From: Pseudomonas sp. Au-Pse12
Lineage (GTDB): Bacteria; Pseudomonadota; Gammaproteobacteria; Pseudomonadales; Pseudomonadaceae
DNA length: 64,000 nucleotides
Assembly: GCF_021341665.1 (NCBI RefSeq)
Contig: NZ_JAJTTH010000001.1
Span: forward strand, 806,001 to 870,000
Direction of reading: 5' to 3'
How positions within the stretch are numbered: the first letter of the stretch is position 1; each line of letters begins with the position of its first letter. Positions 49,307 to 57,314 of this stretch are shown piece by piece. A model generated the notes under the pieces. The model made no database searches. It was given only the letters and a program-made list of their open reading frames with translations, and was not told the DNA's origin. The position numbers and the translations under genes were made by a program.

Positions 49307-49954
49307 ATGGAAAAACTGAAAGTAGTCATTGCTGACGATCACCCTATTGTCTTGCTTGGTGTGCGTGAGCTGATGGAACGTGATGACCGATTTGAAATCG
49401 TCGGTGAAGCGGTCTGCTCCAAAGGCTTGATCGAGCAGCTGGAAAACCGCCAGGTCGACGTTGTGATCACCGATTACAACATGCCCGGGGACTCGCCCTA
49501 CGGCGACGGCCTGAAGCTGGTGGAGTACCTCAAGCGCAACTTTCCGCACCTGCAGATCCTCATCCTGACGATGATTTCCAATCAGCTGATCCTGACCCGT
49601 CTGCGAGAGTTGGGGGTGGTTGGGGTGATCCAGAAAAGCCAGTTGCATGAGGAAATCCAGACCGCACTCAAGGCCATCGCCCAGAAAGCCGTCTACCGCA
49701 GCCTGGAGCCGGTCTCCAATTCGGTGCTGGAATCGAATGTGGCCATCGACGAGCGCATTTCCACCCTGTCGCCCAAGGAGTTCGAGATCCTGCGCCTGTT
49801 CGTCTCGGGAAAAAGCGTCAGCGACATTGCCCGCAGCCAGAACCGCAGCTCCAAGACCATCAGCGCGCAAAAGATCTCCGCCATGCGCAAGCTGGAAGTG
49901 CAGAGCGACCAGGACCTCCTGACCTACTGCATTGGCCGCAATATCTTCAACTGA
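49307..49954 (+). CDS. rcsB: RcsB-like response regulator (NarL/LuxR family)
   Basis: A 215-residue regulator. The receiver has IADDHPIV, Asp56 in VITDYNMPGD and the RcsB hallmark YGDGLKLVEYLKRNFP. The C-terminal LuxR helix-turn-helix is LSPKEFEILRLFVSGKSVSD and RSSKTISAQKISAMRKLEV. It is nearly collinear with E. coli RcsB. In PA14 the homologue activates cupD; no fimbrial cluster is next to it here, so its targets are elsewhere. The start at 49307 (ATG) is preferred to a GTG 9 nt upstream. The 74-nt gap after rcsC may hold its own promoter. Confidence 0.92.
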   Translation: MEKLKVVIADDHPIVLLGVRELMERDDRFEIVGEAVCSKGLIEQLENRQVDVVITDYNMPGDSPYGDGLKLVEYLKRNFPHLQILILTMISNQLILTRLRELGVVGVIQKSQLHEEIQTALKAIAQKAVYRSLEPVSNSVLESNVAIDERISTLSPKEFEILRLFVSGKSVSDIARSQNRSSKTISAQKISAMRKLEVQSDQDLLTYCIGRNIFN

Positions 49955-49980
49955 CCCTCAACTCAAGGAAGTACCGGCAA

Positions 49981-50391
49981 ATGGATTTTCCAGCATCGCC
50001 CAAGGCGGCCGACCAACGGGAACTGCAACGCTTGCAAGGCGCCTGGGAACAGACCGGGATGGAAGACAGCGGCGTGCTGAACCCACCGGACGAGCACAGC
50101 GCCCCGGGCGCCCTGACCTTTATCGAAGGCAACCGGTTCCGGGTGGTGACCGTGGCGGGCGAACTGCTGCTGGCCGGGACCTTCACCCTGGACAGCAGCA
50201 CCTGCCCCAAGTCGATCACCTGGGTCGACTCCATGGGCGCGGACGCTGGCCAGCCGCTGTCGGCCAGCTACCAGCTGACCGACGACGAGTTCGTGTTCAT
50301 CGCCGCCGATACCGGGCAACCCCGCCCAAGCCACTTCAGCACCGGCCCGGGCCAGACCCTGCGCCGCTTCGTCCGCGCCCGCCAGGCCTGA
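49981..50391 (+). CDS. TIGR03067-like domain protein
   Basis: A 136-residue protein with no signal peptide. The layout ELQRLQGAWEQTGMEDSGVL, then ALTFIEGNRFRVVTVAGELL, GTFTLDSSTCPKSITWVD and LRRFVRAR, matches the TIGR03067 lipocalin-like domain first described in planctomycetes. No function is known. It lies 27 nt after rcsB and may be read through with it. Confidence 0.8.
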   Translation: MDFPASPKAADQRELQRLQGAWEQTGMEDSGVLNPPDEHSAPGALTFIEGNRFRVVTVAGELLLAGTFTLDSSTCPKSITWVDSMGADAGQPLSASYQLTDDEFVFIAADTGQPRPSHFSTGPGQTLRRFVRARQA

Positions 50392-50418
50392 GGCTGGCGC
50401 CGCGACAGTGGCGGCCCC

Positions 50419-52707
50419 TCACTCGCTGATGGCATCGCGAGCCGGTGGCGCGTCGATGGCCCACCAGCTGGGCAACAACTGCCGGACCCTGGATTCGGCA
50501 AAACGATCATCGATCAGCATCAGCACACCGCGATCGCTCTGCCCGCGGATCACCCGCCCGGCCGCTTGCACCACCTTCTGCAACCCCGGGTACAGGTAGG
50601 TGTAGTCATACCCGGCACCGAACAACGCGGCCATGCGCTGCTTCATCTGCTCGTTCAGCGGGTTGAGCTGAGGCAGGCCCAGAGTGGCGACAAAGGCCCC
50701 GATGAGTTTCGACCCCGGCAGATCGATGCCCTCGCCAAAGGCTCCGCCGAGCACGGCAAAACCGATGCCCTGCCCCTCCGCGCGAAAGGCCTGGAGAAAC
50801 GCCTCGCGAGAAGCCTCGTCCATGCCTCGGGACTGGCACCACAACACAATGTCCGGGTGCTCCCGCGCCAGCAGCCCGACCACCTGCTGCAGATAATCGA
50901 AGCTGCTGAAGAACGCCAGATAATTGCCCGGGCGCGCCGCGAACTGCCGGGCCATGAGCTCGACGATCGGCGCCAGGGAGGCCTGCCGGTGGGCATAGCG
51001 GGTGGAAATGCGGCTGACGATCTGCACCTCCAGTTGCCCGGCGTCGAACGGCGACTCGACATCCAGCCACACGGTGTTGTCCGGCAAACCCAGCAGGTCG
51101 GCGTAGTAGCGTCGGGGGTTGAGGGTCGCGGAAAACAGCACGGTGCCGCGGGCCGCCGTCAACCGCGGCCCCAGCAGCGCCGCCGGCACCACGTTGCGCA
51201 GGCTCAGGCGCGACAGGCTGCGCCTGGCGCCGAGGGCACGCTTGCTGATGTCGAAGATGAACGACTGCTCATCGAACAGCTCGGCCACCCGGGCGAACTG
51301 CAGCAACTCGAAGTACAGGCCCTGCAAGCCGCTGTCCAGGCCCTGGGGCTGTTCGTTGAAATAGTCGCCCAGGGCCGCCACGCACAGGGCCAGGGCCTTG
51401 AGCAGCGCGGTGGGCAACCGGGCATAGGCCTGATACTCGGCCACTTGCTCCTTATGCAAGGCGTTCCACTCACGGTTGAGCCGCTGCAATGGGCTTTTCA
51501 AGGCCGGCGGCGCGCTGCTGCGCACATGCGCCAGTTGCTGCTGGTCCAGGCTCGCGCTGTACATGCCGCGCCCGCGCTCCACCAGGTTGTGGGCCTCGTC
51601 CACCAGCACCGCCAGTTGCCACTGGTTGGCCTGGGCCAGGCCGAAGAGCAAGGCGCTGAAGTCGAAGTAGTAGTTGTAGTCGGCCACCACCAGGTCGCTC
51701 CAGCGGGCCATTTCCTGGCTCAGGTAGTAAGGGCAGACCTGATGGGCCAGGGCCACCTCGCGCAGCGCCTGGCGATCCAGCAGTGGCACTTGGCTGGCGG
51801 CCTGGCGCGCCGCCGGCAAGCGATCGTAGAAACCCTTGGCCAATGGGCAGGACTCGCCATGGCAGGCCTTGTCCAGATGCTCGCAAGCCTTGTCCCGGGC
51901 CACCAGTTCCAGCACCCGCAACGGCAGCCCGGCGGCCCCGGCGAACAGCACCCGGGCGGCATCCAGGGCCAGTTGCCGGCCCGGGGTCTTGGCGGTGAGA
52001 AACAGCAGCGTGTCCAATTGCTGCGGGGCCATGGCCTTGAGCATCGGAAAGATCGTGCCCAGGGTCTTGCCGATGCCGGTAGGCGCCTGGGCCAGCAGGC
52101 AGCGCCCGGTGCTGACCGCCTTGTACACCGACTCGGCGAGCTGACGCTGGCCGCGGCGGAACTCACCATGGGGAAAGACCAGCTCGCGGGTGGCCTGGTC
52201 GCGAGCCGCGCGGTGGCGCATTTGCTGTTGCGCCCAGTGCAGGAACAGCGCGCACTGGCGATTGAAGAACTCTTCCAGCGCCTCGGCGCGGTGCTCTTGC
52301 ACCAGCGCGGTCTCCCCTTCGCTGAGCACATCGAAATACACCAGCGACACGCGGATGCTCGGCAGTTGCAGGCTCTGGCACAGCAACCAGCCATAGACCT
52401 TGGCCTGGGCCCAGTGCAATTGCCGGTGGTTGTCGGGCATGCGCGCCAGGTCACCACGGTAGGTCTTGATCTCTTCCAGCAGGTTCTGCGCCGGGTCGTA
52501 GCCGTCCGCCCGGCCCTTGACCAGCAGCTCGGCGTATTGCCCCTCCAGGGCCACTTCGCTCTGGTAGCCGGGGTTGCGCCGCGCGGCCACGGTGCGGTGC
52601 CCGGCGATCCCTTCCAGCGCGGTGGGCGATGGGGTGAAACGCAGGTCCAGGTCGCCGGCCTTGGCGCTGAATTCGCACAAGGCGCGTACCGCGATCCGAT
52701 AGCTCAC
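50419..52707 (-). CDS. PD-(D/E)XK nuclease-Fe-S helicase fusion (XPD/DinG family)
   Basis: A 762-residue protein. The first ~130 residues have the PD-(D/E)XK pattern: GRADGYD (Asp68), EEIKTYRG (Glu79, Lys81) and the QxxxY element (Gln101-Tyr105), as in Cas4/RecB-type nucleases. The helicase follows: Walker A APTGIGKT (208-215), Fe-S cysteines in KACEHLDKACHGESCPLAKG and HQVCPYY, DEAH box VLVDEAHNL, and motif VI QAAGRVIRG. It is a superfamily 2, XPD-like 5'-3' helicase by family. Its ATG overlaps the stop of the FAN1 gene by 4 nt, so the two act together, most likely in crosslink or branched-DNA repair. Confidence 0.92.
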   Translation of the reverse strand: MSYRIAVRALCEFSAKAGDLDLRFTPSPTALEGIAGHRTVAARRNPGYQSEVALEGQYAELLVKGRADGYDPAQNLLEEIKTYRGDLARMPDNHRQLHWAQAKVYGWLLCQSLQLPSIRVSLVYFDVLSEGETALVQEHRAEALEEFFNRQCALFLHWAQQQMRHRAARDQATRELVFPHGEFRRGQRQLAESVYKAVSTGRCLLAQAPTGIGKTLGTIFPMLKAMAPQQLDTLLFLTAKTPGRQLALDAARVLFAGAAGLPLRVLELVARDKACEHLDKACHGESCPLAKGFYDRLPAARQAASQVPLLDRQALREVALAHQVCPYYLSQEMARWSDLVVADYNYYFDFSALLFGLAQANQWQLAVLVDEAHNLVERGRGMYSASLDQQQLAHVRSSAPPALKSPLQRLNREWNALHKEQVAEYQAYARLPTALLKALALCVAALGDYFNEQPQGLDSGLQGLYFELLQFARVAELFDEQSFIFDISKRALGARRSLSRLSLRNVVPAALLGPRLTAARGTVLFSATLNPRRYYADLLGLPDNTVWLDVESPFDAGQLEVQIVSRISTRYAHRQASLAPIVELMARQFAARPGNYLAFFSSFDYLQQVVGLLAREHPDIVLWCQSRGMDEASREAFLQAFRAEGQGIGFAVLGGAFGEGIDLPGSKLIGAFVATLGLPQLNPLNEQMKQRMAALFGAGYDYTYLYPGLQKVVQAAGRVIRGQSDRGVLMLIDDRFAESRVRQLLPSWWAIDAPPARDAISE

Positions 52708-54356
52708 GCGCTACAGTCCTGCCATTGCACGTAGCACACCGCCACCGGCATCCGATGCTCCTGGCAGAAATCCAGCCAGCGCAGCTGGTTGTCCTGCAGG
52801 CGATCGCCCGGGCCCTTGACCTCGATCATCCGGTAGGCCTTCTGCGCGGGCCAGAACTGGATCAGGTCCGGCATGCCGGCGCGGTTGGCCTTGATGTCCA
52901 GCAGCAGGCGCTGGAACCAGTGCTTCAGGTGCTCGGCGGGCAGGCAGTCAAGGGCCTGATCGAGCAACGCTTCGCTGAGCGCGCCCCAGAACACGAAGGG
53001 CGACTGCAACCCCCACTTGGCGACAAAACGCTGGCGGATGCTCTGTCGATAACGGCCATCGTCGAGCTCCGCCAGGCAGGCCTGGAACAGCTCGCGGCGC
53101 CGCTCATGGAAGTCTTCACTGAGCAGGTCCACCGGCCCGCGCTGAAACGGATGGAAAAACGCCCCCGGCAAGGGCGCGAAGATCGCCGGCCAGCACAGCA
53201 GGCCGAACAGCGAGTTGATCAGGCTGTTCTCCACGTAGTGCACCGGCGCCTGCTCCTGGTGCAGATGGGCCTGGACATGCAGTTCCACCGCCAGGCCGTC
53301 GGCATCGCGTGGCAGGCACAGGTCCAGGCGCGGCACCTGGCGGCTGACCGCTCGCGCGGCCGGTGGCCCGCCGAGCTTGCGCCGCAGCCGAGGCATGATG
53401 CGCAACAAGTGCTGGGCCTCGGCGGCGCTCTCGGGCGCGGCGGCCGCCTGCTCGGCCAGGGCCAGGGCGGCCTGGTACTCGGCGCTGCGCTCCAGCACCC
53501 GGATCAGCCGTGAACGCGCCCCCGGGTAGGCGCACTCACGGTAGATCTGCCGGGCCAGCGGCCACTGCGCCAGGCGTTCGCAATGCTGGCCGAGCAGGAA
53601 CAGCAGCTTGGCGCGGCGTTTTTCCAGCCAGGGGTTGAGGGTGCTGAACGCGCCAATGCGCGCCAGTACCTCGGGCAGCTCGGTGCCGCCCTCGAAGGCT
53701 TCCTGGCACTCATGCAGGTAAAAGTAGCCGTCCACGTCTTCACGGCTGCGCAAACCACGGGCATCGGCGCTGATTTCGACCTTTTCGTAGCTGTAGATGC
53801 CCAGGTCCGCGAGGACGAATTCCGACCAGTCCTGGTAGAGGTTGCCGAAAAACATCAGGCGCAAGCGATCGCACAGGGGCATCAGGGTCAGGCTCAAGAG
53901 CCGTTCGGCCAGCTCCGGGCACCATTGGGCGAAGGCCCGGGGCGGCAGATCGAGCTCGGCCAGCGCCTGCAGCCACTGCTCCTTCCTGGCCTTGGCCGGC
54001 AGGCCCTGGGCCTTGAAGCTGTGCAGTAGCTCGGTTTTCTGCAGCAGGCCGAACAGTTCTTCCAGGCTCAGCGCGGCCTGTTCATCGACCCAGCCCAGCG
54101 CCAGCAGCGGCACCAGGGCCGCGGCGCTGTCGCCGATCTCCGGGTAGCTGAGCTTGCTCAAGCGAAAATGCCGGCCCTTGCGCATCACCATGCGCACCAG
54201 CAAGGCCTGGGAAGGCTGGGCCAGTTGCGCGAAATCGTCGATGAAACGCTGCTCATCGGCGCTCAGCACGTCGGCATAGCGCTGCCCAAGCCAATTCAGT
54301 ACCTGCTGGAAGTTATGCAGGTAATAGAGGGGGTTTTCGAGGGGATTGGAAGTCAC
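52704..54356 (-). CDS. FAN1-type VRR-NUC structure-specific nuclease
   Basis: A 550-residue protein. The N-terminal part (YYLHNFQQVLNWLGQRYADV; MVMRKGRHFRLSKLSYPEIG) is the SAP-like/HIRAN-less bacterial FAN1 DNA-binding region. The middle is helical (TPR-like). The C-terminal VRR-NUC domain has GMPDLIQFWP, then MIEVKGPGDRLQDNQLRWLD, with the catalytic Asp and Glu-x-Lys. Known: P. aeruginosa FAN1 is a flap endonuclease and 5' exonuclease that unhooks interstrand crosslinks. It is translationally coupled to the helicase fusion downstream. Confidence 0.93.
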   Translation of the reverse strand: MTSNPLENPLYYLHNFQQVLNWLGQRYADVLSADEQRFIDDFAQLAQPSQALLVRMVMRKGRHFRLSKLSYPEIGDSAAALVPLLALGWVDEQAALSLEELFGLLQKTELLHSFKAQGLPAKARKEQWLQALAELDLPPRAFAQWCPELAERLLSLTLMPLCDRLRLMFFGNLYQDWSEFVLADLGIYSYEKVEISADARGLRSREDVDGYFYLHECQEAFEGGTELPEVLARIGAFSTLNPWLEKRRAKLLFLLGQHCERLAQWPLARQIYRECAYPGARSRLIRVLERSAEYQAALALAEQAAAAPESAAEAQHLLRIMPRLRRKLGGPPAARAVSRQVPRLDLCLPRDADGLAVELHVQAHLHQEQAPVHYVENSLINSLFGLLCWPAIFAPLPGAFFHPFQRGPVDLLSEDFHERRRELFQACLAELDDGRYRQSIRQRFVAKWGLQSPFVFWGALSEALLDQALDCLPAEHLKHWFQRLLLDIKANRAGMPDLIQFWPAQKAYRMIEVKGPGDRLQDNQLRWLDFCQEHRMPVAVCYVQWQDCSA

Positions 54357-54562
54357 TGAACGAAGGCGCCACGGCTGGTCGAATACTGGTTATGCGTACA
54401 GATAACAGCCGACACCCGGGTCTGGCAAACACTATTGGATAAATGGCCACCTTGAGTTTTTTGCGATCCCCTGGCGAACTTTCGTCGTCTTCACTACACC
54501 AAGGGGCCATGGCTATAGTGTCCGCCGCCAATGCGCTTGCGCATCATTGATGAGAGGTCTGT

Positions 54563-54787
54563 ATGAAAGTGAAGCACCTGGGATTGTTCCTTGCCGCTTG
54601 CGGCGCCCTGGCCTTGGCCGGTTGCGCCACGCCCACCGTGGTGACCCTGCAGAACGGCACCCAATACCTGACCCGGGACCAGCCCAAGACCAAGACCGCT
54701 GACGGTTTCTACGAATTCCAGGACATTTCCGGCAAGACCATCCGGGTCAAGGCGGACGATGTGGCCACCGTCCGCCAGGAAAAATGA
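54563..54787 (+). CDS. YgdI/YgdR-like small lipoprotein
   Basis: A 74-residue protein with a lipoprotein signal (LFLAACGALALAGC, lipidated Cys21). It is followed by an SH3-like bacterial YgdI/YgdR domain: VVTLQNGTQYLTRDQPKTKT, then GFYEFQDISGKTIRVKADDV. It is probably anchored in the outer membrane. The ATG at 54563 has a GAGAGG ribosome site. It converges on the small secreted-protein gene. Function unknown. Confidence 0.9.
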   Translation: MKVKHLGLFLAACGALALAGCATPTVVTLQNGTQYLTRDQPKTKTADGFYEFQDISGKTIRVKADDVATVRQEK

Positions 54788-54803
54788 TCCACCGCGGTTG
54801 CAG

Positions 54804-55184
54804 TCAGTGCGACCAGGGAAAGGGCCCCTGCCCTGGCTCGCAGAAAACCCCCAGGGGCTTGCCGCGCCTGGACAACTCGTTGCGCACCTGCTGGCAACGC
54901 TCGCGCTCCCGGGCCTCGGCGTTGTCGATGCTGATGTTGCCGGTGGTGTCCGGCCTCTTTTCGTCTCCCAGGCGCACCTGGGCCCAGGGTTGTTCGGGTT
55001 GCACATGGAAGCGGCTCGGGGCCGGTTCCTCCTTCACCTCAGGCGCCGGCTGGCCGGCCGGCAGCTGGTCCGGCGTCACCCCGTAGCGCTTCAGAATCGA
55101 GCTGTGAGGCAACTCCTCGGCGGATGCCATGGCCACCCACAGGGCCAGCACCACACCGCTCGCATACCTCTTGCTGTTACTCAC
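54804..55184 (-). CDS. Small secreted protein of unknown function
   Basis: A 126-residue frame starting at GTG 55184, which has an AGGAGA ribosome site 10 nt upstream and gives a proper signal peptide (RYASGVVLALWVAMASA). The mature part is Pro/Glu-rich (LPAGQPAPEVKEEPAPSRFH), then has ISIDNAEARERERCQQVRNE and a C-terminal second Cys in VFCEPGQGP. The two cysteines could form a disulphide. I recognise no family. The frame runs on upstream to 55349 but that part overlaps the lipA terminator region. Confidence 0.65.
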   Translation of the reverse strand: MSNSKRYASGVVLALWVAMASAEELPHSSILKRYGVTPDQLPAGQPAPEVKEEPAPSRFHVQPEQPWAQVRLGDEKRPDTTGNISIDNAEARERERCQQVRNELSRRGKPLGVFCEPGQGPFPWSH

Positions 55185-55310
55185 CGTCAAAACTCTCCTG
55201 TCATTGCCGTAGCGTGAATGCCTGCCTGTACTAACGAGCTGACACGTTTCAGCTTTACCGTTATTGGAGTCGTAAATCGACCGATAGGTCACTTGCCCCT
55301 GGCAATGAAC

Positions 55311-55339
55311 GGCGCGAGGCCCATTGCAGGCCCCGCGCC
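55311..55339 (-). terminator. Strong GC-rich hairpin after lipA
   Basis: GGCGCGAGGCC/GGCCCCGCGCC forms an 11-bp stem with one mismatch, 10 nt past the lipA stop. No U-tract follows on the minus strand, so it may end transcription weakly or protect the 3' end. Confidence 0.45.
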
Positions 55340-55348
55340 GCAAAGGCA

Positions 55349-57202
55349 TCAGGCGAGAACGATGCCCGAACCGTTGAGGTGCTCCAGGCTGACCCCCACC
55401 AGGGTCACCGAGTCCTGGCCGAAGGTCAGCACGGTGTCGTTACTGCTGCTGCTGGCGTGGGCCCGGTAGTCCTGGTCCGGCAGCACGCCGCTGACGCCCA
55501 TGAACACCAGCTTGTCGCCACTCTGGTAGCCGAGGATGCGGTCCTGGCCGAAATGCCCGGTGAACAGGAAGGTGTTGTGGCCACCGCCCGACTCCATCAG
55601 GTCATTGCCGGCACCGCCGACGAACACGTCATTACCCTGGCCGCCGATCAGGTGGTCGTTGCCGTCGAGGCCGAACAGCCAGTCGCCGCCGTCATGGGCC
55701 TTGAGCACGTTGTCAGCGGCATCGCCCCTGACCGAAGACGCGTACGAGGTCAATTGGTTGCCGACCTTGAGCCCCTGCTCGCTGACCTGGTGGATCACAT
55801 CGTCCTTGAGCAGGCCCCAGAGGAACCCCGGCTCCTTGCTCTGGATCGCGCCGATGTCGCGGGTCATGCTGATCCCGCCATGGGCGTCACGCACATACAG
55901 GGTGCCAGCGCCGTCGCTGGCGAAACTGTAGTCCTGCACCGAATGCTGCAGGTCCAGGGTGTTGTGGCCCTGGCCGCCAAGGATGATGTTGTAGCCGCCG
56001 CCGTCGCGGAAGGTATCGTTGCCGGCCCGGCCTTCCAGGTAGTCGTTGCCGCTGCCGCCCTGGATCAGGTCGTTGCCGTCGCTGCCGATGATGAAGGTGC
56101 TGCCCTTGTGCGTCTCGGCGTTGCGGTTGAGGTCCTGGACCCAGGTACTGGCCCGGGCCGGGTCCGACAGGTTGGCCACGACAATGGTCGAGTCCTTGCT
56201 GGTGAAGTCGTAGAACTTCGACTCCAGCACCCGGGTCAGGCCGTCGCCGTAGCCGGTGGGCAGGTGCGAGATCCAGGTGGGGATGTTGAGGATCGAGAAC
56301 GGCAAGGCGTTCCACAGGGTCGAGGCGTAATGGTCGTTGAAGTTGACGATGTTGTTGGTCGCCGAGTCCTGGTGGGCGTCGTGCACCCCGAGCGATGACA
56401 GATTGAAGCTGGAGCCGTCCAGGGCACGGAACACCGGGTCGTTCTCGTAACCGATGTTCAGCACCTTGTCGCTGGCGCTCTGGGTTGGCGAGGCATAGGC
56501 GATGTAGCTGGAATCCTTGTAGAACCCCGACCAGCGCTCGCTACTCAGGTCCGCCAGGCTGTTGACCCCCAGCCCACCCAGGCTGTGGCCGCTGACCAGC
56601 ACATCCTTGCCCGACAGGCCGTTGGCCTGGGCGAAGGCGGCGACATCCCCCAGCAGCTTGCCGAACGCCTCGCCGGCATAGTGCTTCGCATAGTCCTTGG
56701 GCCCCAGGGCCGCCAGCAGGTCGTTGATCACATCGCCGATGGAGTCGCTAATCACCGATTCCCGCGGACCGCTGGTGCCGCGAAAGGCAATGCCGATGGA
56801 CGCCAGGTGGCCCTGGGCATCGTACTTGCCGAGGATTTCCACCTGCGCCGTGTCATAACCGGCCTTCTCGCCAAAGAAGGTGCCACGGGCATCGACCTTG
56901 CCGTCGTAGCCCAACTGCTGGGCGCTGATGGTGGACCAGCCGGCCTTGTGCAAGGCCTCCAGCGCGGCCTTCTCGGAATCGGGGTTCCAGGGAATCCCCG
57001 GGATCACCCCCTGGGAATCGCCGCTGCCGATCAGCGCCGTGACCAGGGTCGCCGGCAGGCCCAGGCCGAAGCCATTGTGCTGGTAACCCACGGCAAAGCC
57101 GTTGTCGAGGTTGTGGTAGGAATACAGCGTGATCGCCATGGCATCGGCAAACAGCGCCTTGGAATCACTTGCAGTGAAGTTCTTGTAGTCAAACACACCC
57201 AT
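55349..57202 (-). CDS. lipA: Family I.3 triacylglycerol lipase with RTX repeats, type I secreted
   Basis: A 617-residue lipase of the same length as the Pseudomonas sp. MIS38 enzyme. The triad matches it: Ser207 in SGHSLGGLG, Asp255 in GYENDPV and His313 in WISHLP. There is no N-terminal signal peptide. Two groups of GGxGxD-type calcium repeats (about 373-398, GSDGNDLIQGGSGNDYLEG, and 511-536) precede a C-terminal secretion region ending in a hydrophobic VLA, as required by the AprDEF exporter. The exporter genes are not in the window. It follows the two autotransporter genes on the same strand. The ATG at 57202 is the family start. Confidence 0.95.
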   Translation of the reverse strand: MGVFDYKNFTASDSKALFADAMAITLYSYHNLDNGFAVGYQHNGFGLGLPATLVTALIGSGDSQGVIPGIPWNPDSEKAALEALHKAGWSTISAQQLGYDGKVDARGTFFGEKAGYDTAQVEILGKYDAQGHLASIGIAFRGTSGPRESVISDSIGDVINDLLAALGPKDYAKHYAGEAFGKLLGDVAAFAQANGLSGKDVLVSGHSLGGLGVNSLADLSSERWSGFYKDSSYIAYASPTQSASDKVLNIGYENDPVFRALDGSSFNLSSLGVHDAHQDSATNNIVNFNDHYASTLWNALPFSILNIPTWISHLPTGYGDGLTRVLESKFYDFTSKDSTIVVANLSDPARASTWVQDLNRNAETHKGSTFIIGSDGNDLIQGGSGNDYLEGRAGNDTFRDGGGYNIILGGQGHNTLDLQHSVQDYSFASDGAGTLYVRDAHGGISMTRDIGAIQSKEPGFLWGLLKDDVIHQVSEQGLKVGNQLTSYASSVRGDAADNVLKAHDGGDWLFGLDGNDHLIGGQGNDVFVGGAGNDLMESGGGHNTFLFTGHFGQDRILGYQSGDKLVFMGVSGVLPDQDYRAHASSSSNDTVLTFGQDSVTLVGVSLEHLNGSGIVLA

Positions 57203-57314
57203 GGTATTGCCTCTTCTGTTGTTGGAGTTGTCAGAGCAAACGCATGCCGCCCAAGCCCCATGACGGGACCCGGGCAACTCGGTGAAGGGCCGGAGACTGC
57301 GGGCTACCCGGCCT

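Noticed and set aside
50566..52734. A 722-codon open frame on the + strand
   Set aside because: Antisense to the helicase fusion, low-complexity Gln/His/Leu/Gly composition, no family match visible.
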